From: JAAZPG01 sp012797375
Lineage (GTDB): Bacteria > Acidobacteriota > Aminicenantia > Aminicenantales > UBA4085
DNA: 60,854 nt
Assembly (NCBI GenBank): GCA_937868205.1
Contig: CALMMC010000150.1
Span: forward strand, 1-60,854
Direction: 5' to 3'
Part shown: piece by piece, positions 37,808 to 45,280 of the stretch
How positions within the stretch are numbered: the first letter of the stretch is position 1
Layout of the letters: the number at the start of each line of letters is the position of its first letter
The notes under the pieces: generated by a model
The model's input: the letters and a program-made list of their open reading frames with translations, nothing else
Told to the model about the DNA's origin: nothing
Database searches by the model: none
Position numbers and translations under genes: made by a program

Positions 37808-38740
37808 ATGAAATTCAAGCCGGTTCTCATCGCGATCGTTTTCATGACGGCCGCCCTCTCCGCGTCCTGCCTGGCTTCCATCCCTTACGGGGAATACGGC
37901 GCCGAGCCGTCCCAAGGATGGAACGCGTCGAGCCGCTTAAAAGACTTGGCCCGCGATTTAGCGGACCGGGCCGCCGAGATCGCCGATAGGATCGACAGCC
38001 AGATCGACGACCGGTACGGCTCTTGGGCCGATAATCAGATGGACGCCTTGTTCGCGGCGGATCATTTCGCCGCCGCCGGCCGGACGTTCTACCGCCTGGC
38101 AGGGCGGCTGGAATATGGGTCGCGCGCTTCCGTGAGGCCGGGCCTCCAGCGGGCCTACCGCTATCTTCTTGGGACGTTCCGCGACCTCGAATCGGCCGCC
38201 CGGGGCGGGACGCGCGTCCCCTCCCTATACGACTGTTCCTCCCTTCTCCGGCGGATCGAGCAGGAGATCGGCGGGGACTGGGGCCGGCCCTCGCCGGATA
38301 TGGACCAGGTCGACCGCGACCGCCTCAAGGAAAAAAGCTGGGAAGGCAAGTACGCCAAGGGCCGCGGCGCGGCCGTGTACCTGATCGCGCGGCGCGGGCC
38401 GGGCGATTTGATCCGCCGGCCGTTCAAGGACCTCGAGAGTCTCTTTAAATACAATTTCGACCAAAACCGGGGAAACAATCCGTGGGGGCATGTCGCCGAT
38501 ATCCCCCAGGAGACGCTCGACCGGATGCGGACGGGCGAGACGATCAGCCGGAGCTTCGAGGGATTGATGGTCATCGAACCCGGATCGTTGCCGAACCGTT
38601 CCGTTTATCTGATTCAGGGCGGAAAAAAACGAGGCTTGTCCAAGCCTGATCTCGTCACCCGGTACGGCGGCTGGAAAAAAGTCTATGAGATTCCCAAGGA
38701 AATCATCAGAGGATATCCGGACGGCGATCCCATCCAATGA
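37808..38740 (+). CDS. Lipoprotein of unknown function
   Basis: A 310-residue protein starting at the ATG 7 nt after AAGGAGG. The lipobox is ALSASC (about residue 20). Residues 40-120 are helical (LKDLARDLADRAAEIADRIDSQ), and mid-protein there is no recognised domain. The C-terminal 55 residues (PNRSVYLIQGGKKRGLSKPDLVTRYGGW to YPDGDPI) match, from memory, a small repeat-like domain seen at the ends of secreted proteins, where a hydrophobic VYLI is followed by KKR and a final YPxG. No function can be assigned. An upstream in-frame start at 37736 would abolish the signal sequence. Confidence 0.8.
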   Translation: MKFKPVLIAIVFMTAALSASCLASIPYGEYGAEPSQGWNASSRLKDLARDLADRAAEIADRIDSQIDDRYGSWADNQMDALFAADHFAAAGRTFYRLAGRLEYGSRASVRPGLQRAYRYLLGTFRDLESAARGGTRVPSLYDCSSLLRRIEQEIGGDWGRPSPDMDQVDRDRLKEKSWEGKYAKGRGAAVYLIARRGPGDLIRRPFKDLESLFKYNFDQNRGNNPWGHVADIPQETLDRMRTGETISRSFEGLMVIEPGSLPNRSVYLIQGGKKRGLSKPDLVTRYGGWKKVYEIPKEIIRGYPDGDPIQ

Positions 38741-38762
38741 GTTTCCGTTTTCCCTTTTGCCC

Positions 38763-38782
38763 CCCCTCTCCCTTGAGAGGGG
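38763..38782 (+). terminator. Hairpin after the lipoprotein gene, weak terminator
   Basis: Perfect 8-bp stem CCCCTCTC / GAGAGGGG with a CCTT loop, starting 22 nt after the stop, but with only two T residues following. Confidence 0.4.
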
Positions 38783-38785
38783 TTA

Positions 38786-38865
38786 TGCGGGCTGTTGTCA
38801 GCAAAAGGGGGGTTGATGATGGGAACCATAAGGTGGGGGCTTTCTCCAGCCCGCAAAAGAAAGCC
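38786..38865 (+). other. Structured element with alternative pairings upstream of the DUF3467 gene
   Basis: A 9-bp perfect inverted repeat TGCGGGCTG (38786-38794) / CAGCCCGCA (38847-38855) encloses 52 nt, including a small ATGG-GAA-CCAT hairpin. Overlapping it, GGCTTTC (38838-38844) can pair with GAAAGCC (38859-38865), which would trap the 3' arm of the outer helix in its loop. It lies about 120 nt upstream of the next start codon. Confidence 0.4.
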
Positions 38866-38983
38866 GTACACAATATAAACGAAGAAATTTAAAAAAGCAA
38901 GAGGGAAGCTTCAAGGGACTTCCTGTCGTCGCGGCCTTTGCCGCGGAGAGAAGGCCTTGTCGAAACAGCGGAAGGAGGCAACC

Positions 38984-39262
38984 ATGGATGAGAAAAAAAT
39001 CGACATCAAGGTGGACGAAGCCGTGGCCGTGGGCCAATACGCCAACGTGGCCGCCATCCGTCATTCGCGGGAGGAATTCATCTTTGATTTCGCCTTTCTT
39101 TTCCCCGATCATCCGGCCGGCAAGCTCATCGCCCGCCTGATCCTCAGCCCCGCCCACGCCAAGCGTTTCCTGGGCGCGCTGACGTCCAACATCCAGGGCT
39201 ATGAGGCAAGCTACGGCCCCCTCCCTTCGGCCGAAACGCCGCCGGTCGGCTTCGTTCATTGA
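38984..39262 (+). CDS. DUF3467 family small protein
   Basis: A 92-residue protein beginning at the ATG placed after GGAGG. The pattern GQYANVAAIRHSREEFIFDFAFLFP and LILSPAHAKRFLGALTSNIQGYEASYG closely follows DUF3467 proteins, which are widespread, 80-100 residues long and of unknown function. It stands alone, with a hairpin behind it. Confidence 0.88.
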   Translation: MDEKKIDIKVDEAVAVGQYANVAAIRHSREEFIFDFAFLFPDHPAGKLIARLILSPAHAKRFLGALTSNIQGYEASYGPLPSAETPPVGFVH

Positions 39263-39266
39263 GACG

Positions 39267-39290
39267 GCCGGGCCTCGGGCCCGGCTGTCT
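39267..39290 (+). terminator. Probable terminator after the DUF3467 gene
   Basis: Stem GCCGGGC / GCCCGGC with a 5-nt loop followed by TGTCTT; the tail runs into the next promoter. Confidence 0.5.
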
Positions 39291-39318
39291 TGACAATCGC
39301 CGGAATTTTCGTTATCAA
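39290..39318 (+). promoter_or_regulatory. Promoter of the 65-residue protein gene
   Basis: Perfect TTGACA at 39290-39295, 17 bp, TATCAA at 39313-39318. The leader of about 95 nt contains GGAGG before the ATG. Confidence 0.6.
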
Positions 39319-39417
39319 TGGGACAAGATCAGAGACATGATGGAGAATCCAATAAAAACGATCAGGCCGGATTTTGGGAAATGGATGAAGGCACCAATCC
39401 ACTGGAGGTAATATCCC

Positions 39418-39615
39418 ATGGCGTTCGAATTTAAAAATTCCAAAGGGGCCAGCTACTTCCTTCACGCGAAAAACGTGACTCTCAAGGGCGGCCGGCAGCA
39501 GACGATCTATTATTTCGGCAAAGAGGTCAAGGAAGGCGCCCTCGACGCGGTGCCGGCCGGATACCAGGTTGTCGAAACTCCCAAGACCGGCATGCCGATC
39601 CTCAAGAAAAAATAA
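39418..39615 (+). CDS. Small conserved protein, unknown function
   Basis: A 65-residue soluble protein preceded by GGAGG with suitable spacing, its own promoter and a terminator, so it is a genuine single-gene unit. The sequence begins MAFEFKNSKGASYFLH and ends TGMPILKKK. From memory, similar 60-70-residue proteins (with a TLKGGRQQTIYYF-like core) occur in unrelated bacteria without an assigned role. Isoelectric point is basic. No transmembrane or signal segment. Confidence 0.8.
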   Translation: MAFEFKNSKGASYFLHAKNVTLKGGRQQTIYYFGKEVKEGALDAVPAGYQVVETPKTGMPILKKK

Positions 39616-39641
39616 GATCTCCTCTTTGACTGCCTTCCCGG

Positions 39642-39676
39642 ATCCGGGGGGATTCCCCCCCGGATTTGTTCATTCT
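39642..39676 (+). terminator. Rho-independent terminator after the 65-residue protein gene
   Basis: Stem ATCCGGGGGG / CCCCCCGGAT with a 4-nt loop, followed by the T-rich tail TTGTTCATTCT. Confidence 0.7.
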
Positions 39677-39848
39677 TCGAACGCCATTTCATTCTTTCCC
39701 TCGTTCCGATCCGGAATGTAACCGGACGAAACGCGCCGCGATTCCTTTTTCCTTGAAAAAGGGCGTTCTCCGCATGAAAGTGAGCATGCGTCCCCTATCG
39801 AGGACAGCCCCGGCCGGCGAAATGTCCTTGCCGACAGGGGAAAAGTTA

Positions 39849-39865
39849 TTGGCATGGAAGTTGCA
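39849..39865 (+). promoter_or_regulatory. Sigma-54-like (-24/-12) promoter
   Basis: TTGGCATGGAAGTTGCA agrees with YTGGCACGRNNNTTGCW at every fixed position except C to T after TGGCA. GG (-24) and GC (-12) are separated by the required 10 bp. The predicted start is near 39876, leaving a 16-nt leader that contains AAGGAG before the ATG at 39892. No other sigma-54 site was seen in an intergenic region of this window. Confidence 0.65.
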
Positions 39866-39891
39866 ATTTAAGAGGTCGCAAGGAGACGAAG

Positions 39892-42147
39892 ATGAAAAAA
39901 CTCATGACCTTGGCGATCACGGCGGTCGCGGCGTTTCCGTTCCTGGCCTTCGGGCAATCCGAGGGCTACTACGACCGGAGCTTCACCCGGTTGAGTTACG
40001 TCAAGGGCGACGTTTATATCCAGCGCGCTCAGGACCTGGGTTATGAGCTCGGCGAAGTGAACCTCGTCGTCGTGGAAGGCGACAAGCTCGGAACGCGGGA
40101 AGGCCGGGCGGAAATCCAGCTCGGCCGGGGCAACATTCTGCGCCTCGACCGGGAGACCCAAGTCGACCTCGCCGGGCTCCCCGGGAGGGACGGCGATCCC
40201 ACCAAAATCCACCTTATCCAGGGCAGCGTCTTTTTCCGGGTCCGGGATTTGGACCGGGAGAAAAATCTTCAGATCCATACGCCCGACGCGTCCTTTTACG
40301 TCCTTGAGGCCGGCCTGTACCGGCTGGACGTCTCGTCGAACAGCCGCACGGATCTCTCCGTGTACAGCGGCCAGGCCGAAGCGGCCGGCGAGGACGGATC
40401 CGTTCTCGTCCGCTCGGGGGAAATGATTACGGCCGCCGAAGGCCGGTGGAGCGGAGGGCCGTCCGGCCTGTTCGCCCGCCGGGACGATTTTGAGTCGTGG
40501 AACGAATCGCGCGATGCATTGTACGCCCGGCGCTTGAGCCGGACTTATCTGCCCGCGGATTATGCCGACTATGACTATGAGTTGGCGGACTACGGCCGGT
40601 GGTGCTACGAGGCCGACTACGGCTATGTTTGGGTGCCGACGATTTACGACGCCGGCTGGCGGCCGTATTATCACGGCCGCTGGGTCTGGTATCCGATCAT
40701 CGGCTGGACCTGGGTGTCCGCTGAGCCTTGGGGCTGGTGCACCTCGCATTACGGCCGGTGGGGCTGGCGCTACGGCCTGGGCTGGTATTGGATTCCGATG
40801 CATCGCTGGTCGTGGGGGCCGGCCTGGGTCCACTGGTACAATCATTACGATTACATCGGCTGGTGCCCCCTCAGCTATTGGGATTACCCTGTCGTCATCA
40901 TTAACAACCATTTCTACGGACGGCATCACGGCGGATGGGACCGTCACCGGGACTACTCCCGGTCGATGACCGTCGTCCGCCGGAGCCAGCTGCAAGACCG
41001 GTCCATTTCCCGGATCGCCCTTAATGACCGGTCCGGCCTCGACCTCGGCCGGATTTCGCTCGGGGCCGCCCAGCCCGACATCCGGCCCGCCCTCGAACGG
41101 ACGTCGACCTTAGCCGGCCGGGCCCGCGAGGCGATCAACCGCGGCGCGCTCCGCCGCGTCGGCGAGGGCTTCACTCCCTCGGCCGGACGGCCGGCGCCCG
41201 TGAACGGCCGGGACCTCCGGGCCCCGGAAATCAAGCGTCCGGACGGCGACGCGCCTTCCCGCGAGCTGGGAACCAGCCGCACGCCCTATTCGTCCGGACG
41301 TCTGGCTGAGCGGGGAACGCCGGAAACGCCCCGTCCCGCCGCCGAACGCCTGATCCGTCCCGATGCCGGCGGGCGGCCGAACTTTTCCGGAGAGGGAAAG
41401 CCGGCCGGCGGAAAGGAACCGGGGACGATGAGGGTTTATCCCTCCCGATCCTCCTCGCCGTCCCGCCTGGCCGATCTGGCCAAGCGCTCCTTCTCCTCCC
41501 CTCCGCGCGACGACCGCCCGGCGATTCGGAAAGAAGATCCTTCCTCCCGGTCTTCCTCGCCGGGGATCCGGGCGTATCCGAGCTCGGCTCCTTCGCCGTC
41601 GCGGCGGGGGGAACCTTCTTCCCGTTCTTCCGAAGAACGCGTCCGCTCCTCGTTCCCTGAAAGGCCGTCCTCGCCGGGGATCCGGGCGTATCCGAGCTCG
41701 ACTCCTCCGTCCTCGAAGGACTCGTCTTCTTCCTCCCGGTTCAATAACCGGCCGTCGCGGCTCATGTCCTCCTCCCGTTCGTCCGACGAGCCGTCCCGCT
41801 CTTATTCCAGCCCGTCCCGGCGCTTGTCTTCCCCGGAGCGGTCTTATTCGAGTAAAATCCGGCCGCGATTCTCTTCCTCCCCCCCGCGAAGCTCCTCCTC
41901 TTCGCCCCGCTCCTCTGATTTTTCGTCCCGGTCGTACGAGAGGCCGCCACGGAGCTCTTCCTCTTCCCGCTCGTATAATGCGCCCTCCCGGAGCTCTTCT
42001 TCCTCTTCCTCCCGGTCCGTCTCGAGATCCTCCTCTTCTTCCTCCTCCTCGCGCTCATCCGGGAAGCCGTCCCGGTCCTCCTCGTCTTCTTCGAAGTCCT
42101 CCTCCTCGAGCGGCTCGAAATCATCGGGTTCCCCCCGCCGGCGGTAG
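39892..42147 (+). CDS. Secreted FecR/DUF6600 protein with Ser/Arg-rich tail
   Basis: A 751-residue protein with a signal peptide (1-21). Residues about 30-185 form a FecR-type beta domain (VEGDKLGTREGRAEIQLG, VFFRVRDL, VYSGQAEAAGEDGSVLVRSGE). Residues about 228-330 are extremely rich in Trp, Tyr and Gly with YGRW / W.W / EPWGWCTSHYGRWGW repeats, typical of DUF6600. The last 240 residues (from about 515) are low-complexity Ser, Arg and Pro, with runs of up to eight serines. The overall charge there is strongly positive. The likely location is the periplasm or cell surface. A sigma-54-like promoter and AAGGAG precede it. Function unknown; the basic tail may bind polyanions. Confidence 0.88.
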   Translation: MKKLMTLAITAVAAFPFLAFGQSEGYYDRSFTRLSYVKGDVYIQRAQDLGYELGEVNLVVVEGDKLGTREGRAEIQLGRGNILRLDRETQVDLAGLPGRDGDPTKIHLIQGSVFFRVRDLDREKNLQIHTPDASFYVLEAGLYRLDVSSNSRTDLSVYSGQAEAAGEDGSVLVRSGEMITAAEGRWSGGPSGLFARRDDFESWNESRDALYARRLSRTYLPADYADYDYELADYGRWCYEADYGYVWVPTIYDAGWRPYYHGRWVWYPIIGWTWVSAEPWGWCTSHYGRWGWRYGLGWYWIPMHRWSWGPAWVHWYNHYDYIGWCPLSYWDYPVVIINNHFYGRHHGGWDRHRDYSRSMTVVRRSQLQDRSISRIALNDRSGLDLGRISLGAAQPDIRPALERTSTLAGRAREAINRGALRRVGEGFTPSAGRPAPVNGRDLRAPEIKRPDGDAPSRELGTSRTPYSSGRLAERGTPETPRPAAERLIRPDAGGRPNFSGEGKPAGGKEPGTMRVYPSRSSSPSRLADLAKRSFSSPPRDDRPAIRKEDPSSRSSSPGIRAYPSSAPSPSRRGEPSSRSSEERVRSSFPERPSSPGIRAYPSSTPPSSKDSSSSSRFNNRPSRLMSSSRSSDEPSRSYSSPSRRLSSPERSYSSKIRPRFSSSPPRSSSSSPRSSDFSSRSYERPPRSSSSSRSYNAPSRSSSSSSSRSVSRSSSSSSSSRSSGKPSRSSSSSSKSSSSSGSKSSGSPRRR
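41554..41586 (+). repeat. 33-bp direct repeat, copy 1
   Basis: Identical to 41668-41700, 114 bp further on, in the same reading frame. It encodes the SSPGIRAYPSS unit inside the Ser/Arg-rich tail of the FecR/DUF6600 protein. Confidence 0.85.
41668..41700 (+). repeat. 33-bp direct repeat, copy 2
   Basis: Perfect second copy of 41554-41586, encoding the same peptide unit; suggests recent internal duplication in the low-complexity tail. Confidence 0.85.
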
Positions 42148-42182
42148 GCCGCGGGGGGGGGCGGAAAGGCTCAAAAAAAGAT

Positions 42183-42212
42183 TTGACAGAGCGTTTTTTT
42201 TGGGCTTACAAT
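42183..42212 (+). promoter_or_regulatory. Promoter of the outer-membrane-type protein gene
   Basis: Perfect TTGACA at 42183-42188, 18 bp with a T-run, TACAAT at 42207-42212. Confidence 0.75.
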
Positions 42213-42295
42213 CGCAGACAGCGACGGAAGGGAAAAGATCCGCCCGAAAACGAGGGGCAGATTGTCACCGCTCCGCCGGAAAGGAAGGATATCTC

Positions 42296-43621
42296 ATGAG
42301 AAAGCGGTTGTTGGTCGGGACCGCTCTCCTGGCGTTTTTAGCCGGGCTCGCGGTCATGTCGTTTGCGGCGCCTCAGCTTCAGCCCCCGGGGCAGAAGTAC
42401 AAGATCACCCTGGTCAATGGAACGGTCATGGAAGGGGAGATCGTCGCGGTCACGGAGAAAACCATTTCCATCCGGGACGTGTCCCTGGGCGTGATCGCCG
42501 TCGCCCGGGAGAACGTGCTGAAAATCGAGCCGCCCCTGGACGAGGGGACCGGCGCGGCCGCGCCGCCGAGGCCCGCTCCCGCCCCGGCGCCCGTCCGCTA
42601 TTCGAGTGAGCCGTCCGCCGGCAACGGCGGGCCCAAGATCGGCTTCAGCTTGAGCGGCGGCCTGGGCTTCATCAACGGCGGAGACTTCAACGCGTACATC
42701 CGGGACTGGAATACGTACGTCGCGGATTACAATGATCATTACGGCAAGGATTACTACACCATCGATTGGAAGGAAATGAAGTCGATGACGAATTTCAAGG
42801 GCGAGGTCCTCGCCCGGTTCGGCCGGAACTTCGGCGTCGGCCTCGGTGTGGAATTCATCAAGAAAACCAATCCGGGCAACCTGGCCTACGATGACACCGG
42901 CGCGACCACGTATGATTATTCCTGGTATTACGTCGATTATTCCTATTACGATCACAATAAAAACGTCTATGACCAGACGCTGAGCGTCACGCCCATCACC
43001 CTCAGCTTTTACTATTATCTTCCCCTTGATCACATGGGCGAGGTTTACTTCAACGCCGGCGCCGGCTACTACCTCGGATCCCTGAAATCCGATATGGACT
43101 ACGAGGGGACCTGGGGTTATTACAATGAGTACCACTGGGCCGACGGGGATCTTTGGCCTCCCCATTACAAATCCGATTCGCAAGACAGCGAAACCGATCA
43201 TTTCGAGGCGACTTGCAACACAATGGGATTTCATTTCGGAGCCGGCTTCAATTATAACCTGACCGAAAACATCGCCCTGTTCGGCGAGGCGTTTTACCGG
43301 CTGGCCAACTTCAAGGATTGGGAGGGGACCGCCAGCTACGATTACCAATACCACAGGGATTACGGCTGGTGGACCGGAAGCGCCTGGACGACCCATTATG
43401 TTGCGGAGAGTTCCAGCGACGACGAGTGGGACGGCAACATTTGGTACTACAACTGGCACAGCTCCACGTTCGACGCCGATTACTCCGAAATCGGCCTTTA
43501 CGAGGACAAGCCGGAAGATACCAGTTCCCGGAGCGATATCCGGAAAGCGGCCATCGATATCAACGGCTTCGCCTTCAGGGTCGGGGTCAAGTTCTTCTTC
43601 GGCCTCGGCGGACGCCGCTAG
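42296..43621 (+). CDS. Outer-membrane beta-barrel-like protein with Sm-like N-terminal domain
   Basis: A 441-residue protein from the ATG at 42296 (AAGGA upstream), with a signal peptide (1-24). Residues about 33-80 (YKITLVNGTVMEGEIVAVTEKTISIRD...VARENVLKIEP) have the pattern of an Sm-like/SH3-type small barrel. After a Pro/Ala linker, about 340 residues alternate polar and aromatic residues with many Tyr and Asp (for example YDYSWYYVDYSYYDHNKNVYD), with strand pairs such as IGFSLSGGLGFINGG and MGFHFGAGFNYNLTENIALFGEAFYRL, as in porin-like barrels. The final strand FRVGVKFFFGL is typical, though the chain ends in Arg rather than Phe. Substrate unknown. Confidence 0.8.
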   Translation: MRKRLLVGTALLAFLAGLAVMSFAAPQLQPPGQKYKITLVNGTVMEGEIVAVTEKTISIRDVSLGVIAVARENVLKIEPPLDEGTGAAAPPRPAPAPAPVRYSSEPSAGNGGPKIGFSLSGGLGFINGGDFNAYIRDWNTYVADYNDHYGKDYYTIDWKEMKSMTNFKGEVLARFGRNFGVGLGVEFIKKTNPGNLAYDDTGATTYDYSWYYVDYSYYDHNKNVYDQTLSVTPITLSFYYYLPLDHMGEVYFNAGAGYYLGSLKSDMDYEGTWGYYNEYHWADGDLWPPHYKSDSQDSETDHFEATCNTMGFHFGAGFNYNLTENIALFGEAFYRLANFKDWEGTASYDYQYHRDYGWWTGSAWTTHYVAESSSDDEWDGNIWYYNWHSSTFDADYSEIGLYEDKPEDTSSRSDIRKAAIDINGFAFRVGVKFFFGLGGRR

Positions 43622-43634
43622 GATCCAGCGGCTC

Positions 43635-43666
43635 TTCCCGCCCTCCCTCTCCCGGGAGGGCGGGAA
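43635..43666. terminator. Hairpin between convergent genes
   Basis: A 13-bp perfect stem TTCCCGCCCTCCC / GGGAGGGCGGGAA with a 6-nt loop, between the outer-membrane protein stop and the asparaginase stop. No T tail on either strand, so its terminator role is uncertain. Confidence 0.5.
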
Positions 43667-43669
43667 GGG

Positions 43670-44158
43670 TCAGGGAGCGTCGACGAATTCGCCCATGCGT
43701 TTGTCCTTCCGGACCCGGTTCCAAGGGAAGCACCGCCCGTTCATGGAGATGTAAACCCCCGGGGGGAGAGTCTGGACGAAAGCCAGGGAGCTTCCCAGGT
43801 TGAACATCCCGTCCGAGCTTCCGAATTTATAGGGGATCATGGCCCCGGTCAGGACGATGGTCTTTCCCTCGACGCGCTCGGCCAGGAACCGGGCCGTCTC
43901 GACCATGGTGTCGGTTCCGTGCGTCACGACGATCCGGTCCTCGGGGACGGCCCGGCAATTGTCGGCGATGATCAGCCGGTCGGCCTCGGTCATCTCCAGG
44001 CTGTCGATCATCATCAAGGTCCGGATTTCCAGGTTGAGCCGGCACCGGCCGAGTTTCAGCATTTCCGAAAGGTGGGTATCCTTGAAATAGAGGGACCCCG
44101 TGAGCTCATTGTACTCCTTGTCGAACGTCCCCCCGGTGATGAAAACGCGGATGGCCAT
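43670..44158 (-). CDS. Short asparaginase-domain protein
   Basis: A 162-residue protein equal to the N-terminal domain of type L-asparaginases. ITGGTFDKEYNE carries the first catalytic Thr block and VTHGTDTMVETA the second (Thr-Asp). Full asparaginases run to 320-350 residues with a second domain that completes the active site; this gene has its own promoter, ribosome site (AAGGAAAG) and clean stop, so it looks like an intact short-form protein rather than a truncation. Short stand-alone members are known in many genomes. Whether it hydrolyses asparagine is unproven. Confidence 0.88.
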   Translation of the reverse strand: MAIRVFITGGTFDKEYNELTGSLYFKDTHLSEMLKLGRCRLNLEIRTLMMIDSLEMTEADRLIIADNCRAVPEDRIVVTHGTDTMVETARFLAERVEGKTIVLTGAMIPYKFGSSDGMFNLGSSLAFVQTLPPGVYISMNGRCFPWNRVRKDKRMGEFVDAP

Positions 44159-44190
44159 GAGATCTTTCCTTGGATGAAGTCGGTATTTTG

Positions 44191-44219
44191 AATATACCGG
44201 GGGCTGGAAATCCTGTCAA
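44191..44219 (-). promoter_or_regulatory. Promoter of the short asparaginase gene
   Basis: On the minus strand, TTGACA (44219-44214), 17 bp, TATATT (44196-44191). Confidence 0.75.
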
Positions 44220-44229
44220 TGGAGCCGCT

Positions 44230-44258
44230 TTGCTTTTTCCTCCCCGCGGTGTTATAAT
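44230..44258 (+). promoter_or_regulatory. Promoter of the 44306 lipoprotein gene
   Basis: TTGCTT at 44230-44235, 17 bp, perfect TATAAT at 44253-44258. It is divergent from the asparaginase promoter, with the -35 boxes 10 bp apart. Confidence 0.75.
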
Positions 44259-44305
44259 TCCGGCCCGTATCGCGGTGGATCGACTCTTCTTTGGAGGTAT
44301 GCGCT

Positions 44306-45073
44306 ATGTTTCATAAGGCCGATATGATGAAATTCGCAAGCCTGAGCCTCACGGCCCTCCTTCTCCTGACGTCGGCGGTCGCTTGCGGCAAAAAAGCCGC
44401 CGAGCCGGCGGCGATGGAAGGCGCAGTCGCCGAAACGACCGAGTCCGGGCTGTCGATCGTCATCGGTTTGAACACGGTGGAAGGAACGGTCAAGGACGCC
44501 AAGGGAAGCTACTTCTTCATGGATGAAGTTCCCGGGTTCGACGTCTGCGTCACGGGCCCCGTCGAGGGCGGCGACGCGGCGGCCCTGATCGGGAAACCGG
44601 TCCGGATCAAAGGCCTCTTCAATAAGGACCTGCCCAATCTTCTTGTCGCCCAGTCGATCGAAATCAAGGAAGGCGAGGAGCGGTTCCGGAGCGTCTACAC
44701 CTCGACCGCCGCCGCCGCCCCCCAGGACTTCTTCAACCAGAAGTCCCGGAATGAATATCCCTCCCTGGCCCTGACGAAATTCGATAGGAACGCGGATTGG
44801 GAAGGCAAGGGGAAGGGCAAGGCCTTCGGAGCTCTGGTTCCCGGGACCGCCGGCGCCGCCGACCGCATTTCGATCATGGGCGCCGACGGGAAGGAAGTCG
44901 GCAAGGTGATCGTCGATTCGAAATCGACCTTCGCGGAATTCTATGCCGGAAAGCTGAAACTGTTCGACAAGGTCTGGTTCTATCTGAACATCAAGGACAG
45001 CGTGGACAAGGCGCTCCGGGCCAAGAGCAAGGAGATGTTCCATGCCGACGTCGTCTTCATCGGGCTCTACTGA
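44306..45073 (+). CDS. Lipoprotein of unknown function
   Basis: A 255-residue protein from the ATG at 44306, 8 nt after GGAGG. The lipobox TSAVAC ends the signal (about Cys27). Residues 50-120 (VEGTVKDAKGSYFFMDEVPGFDVCVTGP...GKPVRIKGLF) suggest an OB-like small beta barrel. The remainder is soluble, with YLNIKDSVDKALRAKSKEMF near the C-terminus. No enzymatic motif. It is a single-gene unit with a strong promoter and a strong terminator, which suggests substantial expression. Confidence 0.82.
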   Translation: MFHKADMMKFASLSLTALLLLTSAVACGKKAAEPAAMEGAVAETTESGLSIVIGLNTVEGTVKDAKGSYFFMDEVPGFDVCVTGPVEGGDAAALIGKPVRIKGLFNKDLPNLLVAQSIEIKEGEERFRSVYTSTAAAAPQDFFNQKSRNEYPSLALTKFDRNADWEGKGKGKAFGALVPGTAGAADRISIMGADGKEVGKVIVDSKSTFAEFYAGKLKLFDKVWFYLNIKDSVDKALRAKSKEMFHADVVFIGLY

Positions 45074-45101
45074 GCGGGCCGGACGCATCCGCTGATTTTT
45101 C

Positions 45102-45137
45102 AGGCCGGTTCCCCCGCGGGGGAACCGGCCTTTTTTT
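45102..45137 (+). terminator. Strong Rho-independent terminator
   Basis: A 13-bp perfect stem AGGCCGGTTCCCC / GGGGAACCGGCCT, loop CGCG, then a run of seven T residues. Confidence 0.92.
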
Positions 45138-45280
45138 CAGCCGGGCTGGTTTCTCGAAGATGTCTCAAGAAGAAAAGCATCGCCCGGACAATGGATGCCC
45201 GGCCGTCCCCGCCTTCACGATATCCGCCCTCCCGACAGGAAAAAGCGTTTTCTCAAAAACAGGAATTGATCCCGGCGGGC

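Noticed and set aside
41434..42147. CRISPR or tandem-repeat array in the Ser/Arg region
   Set aside because: No regular repeat-spacer pattern; the repetition follows serine and arginine codons within an open frame, apart from one 33-bp duplication.
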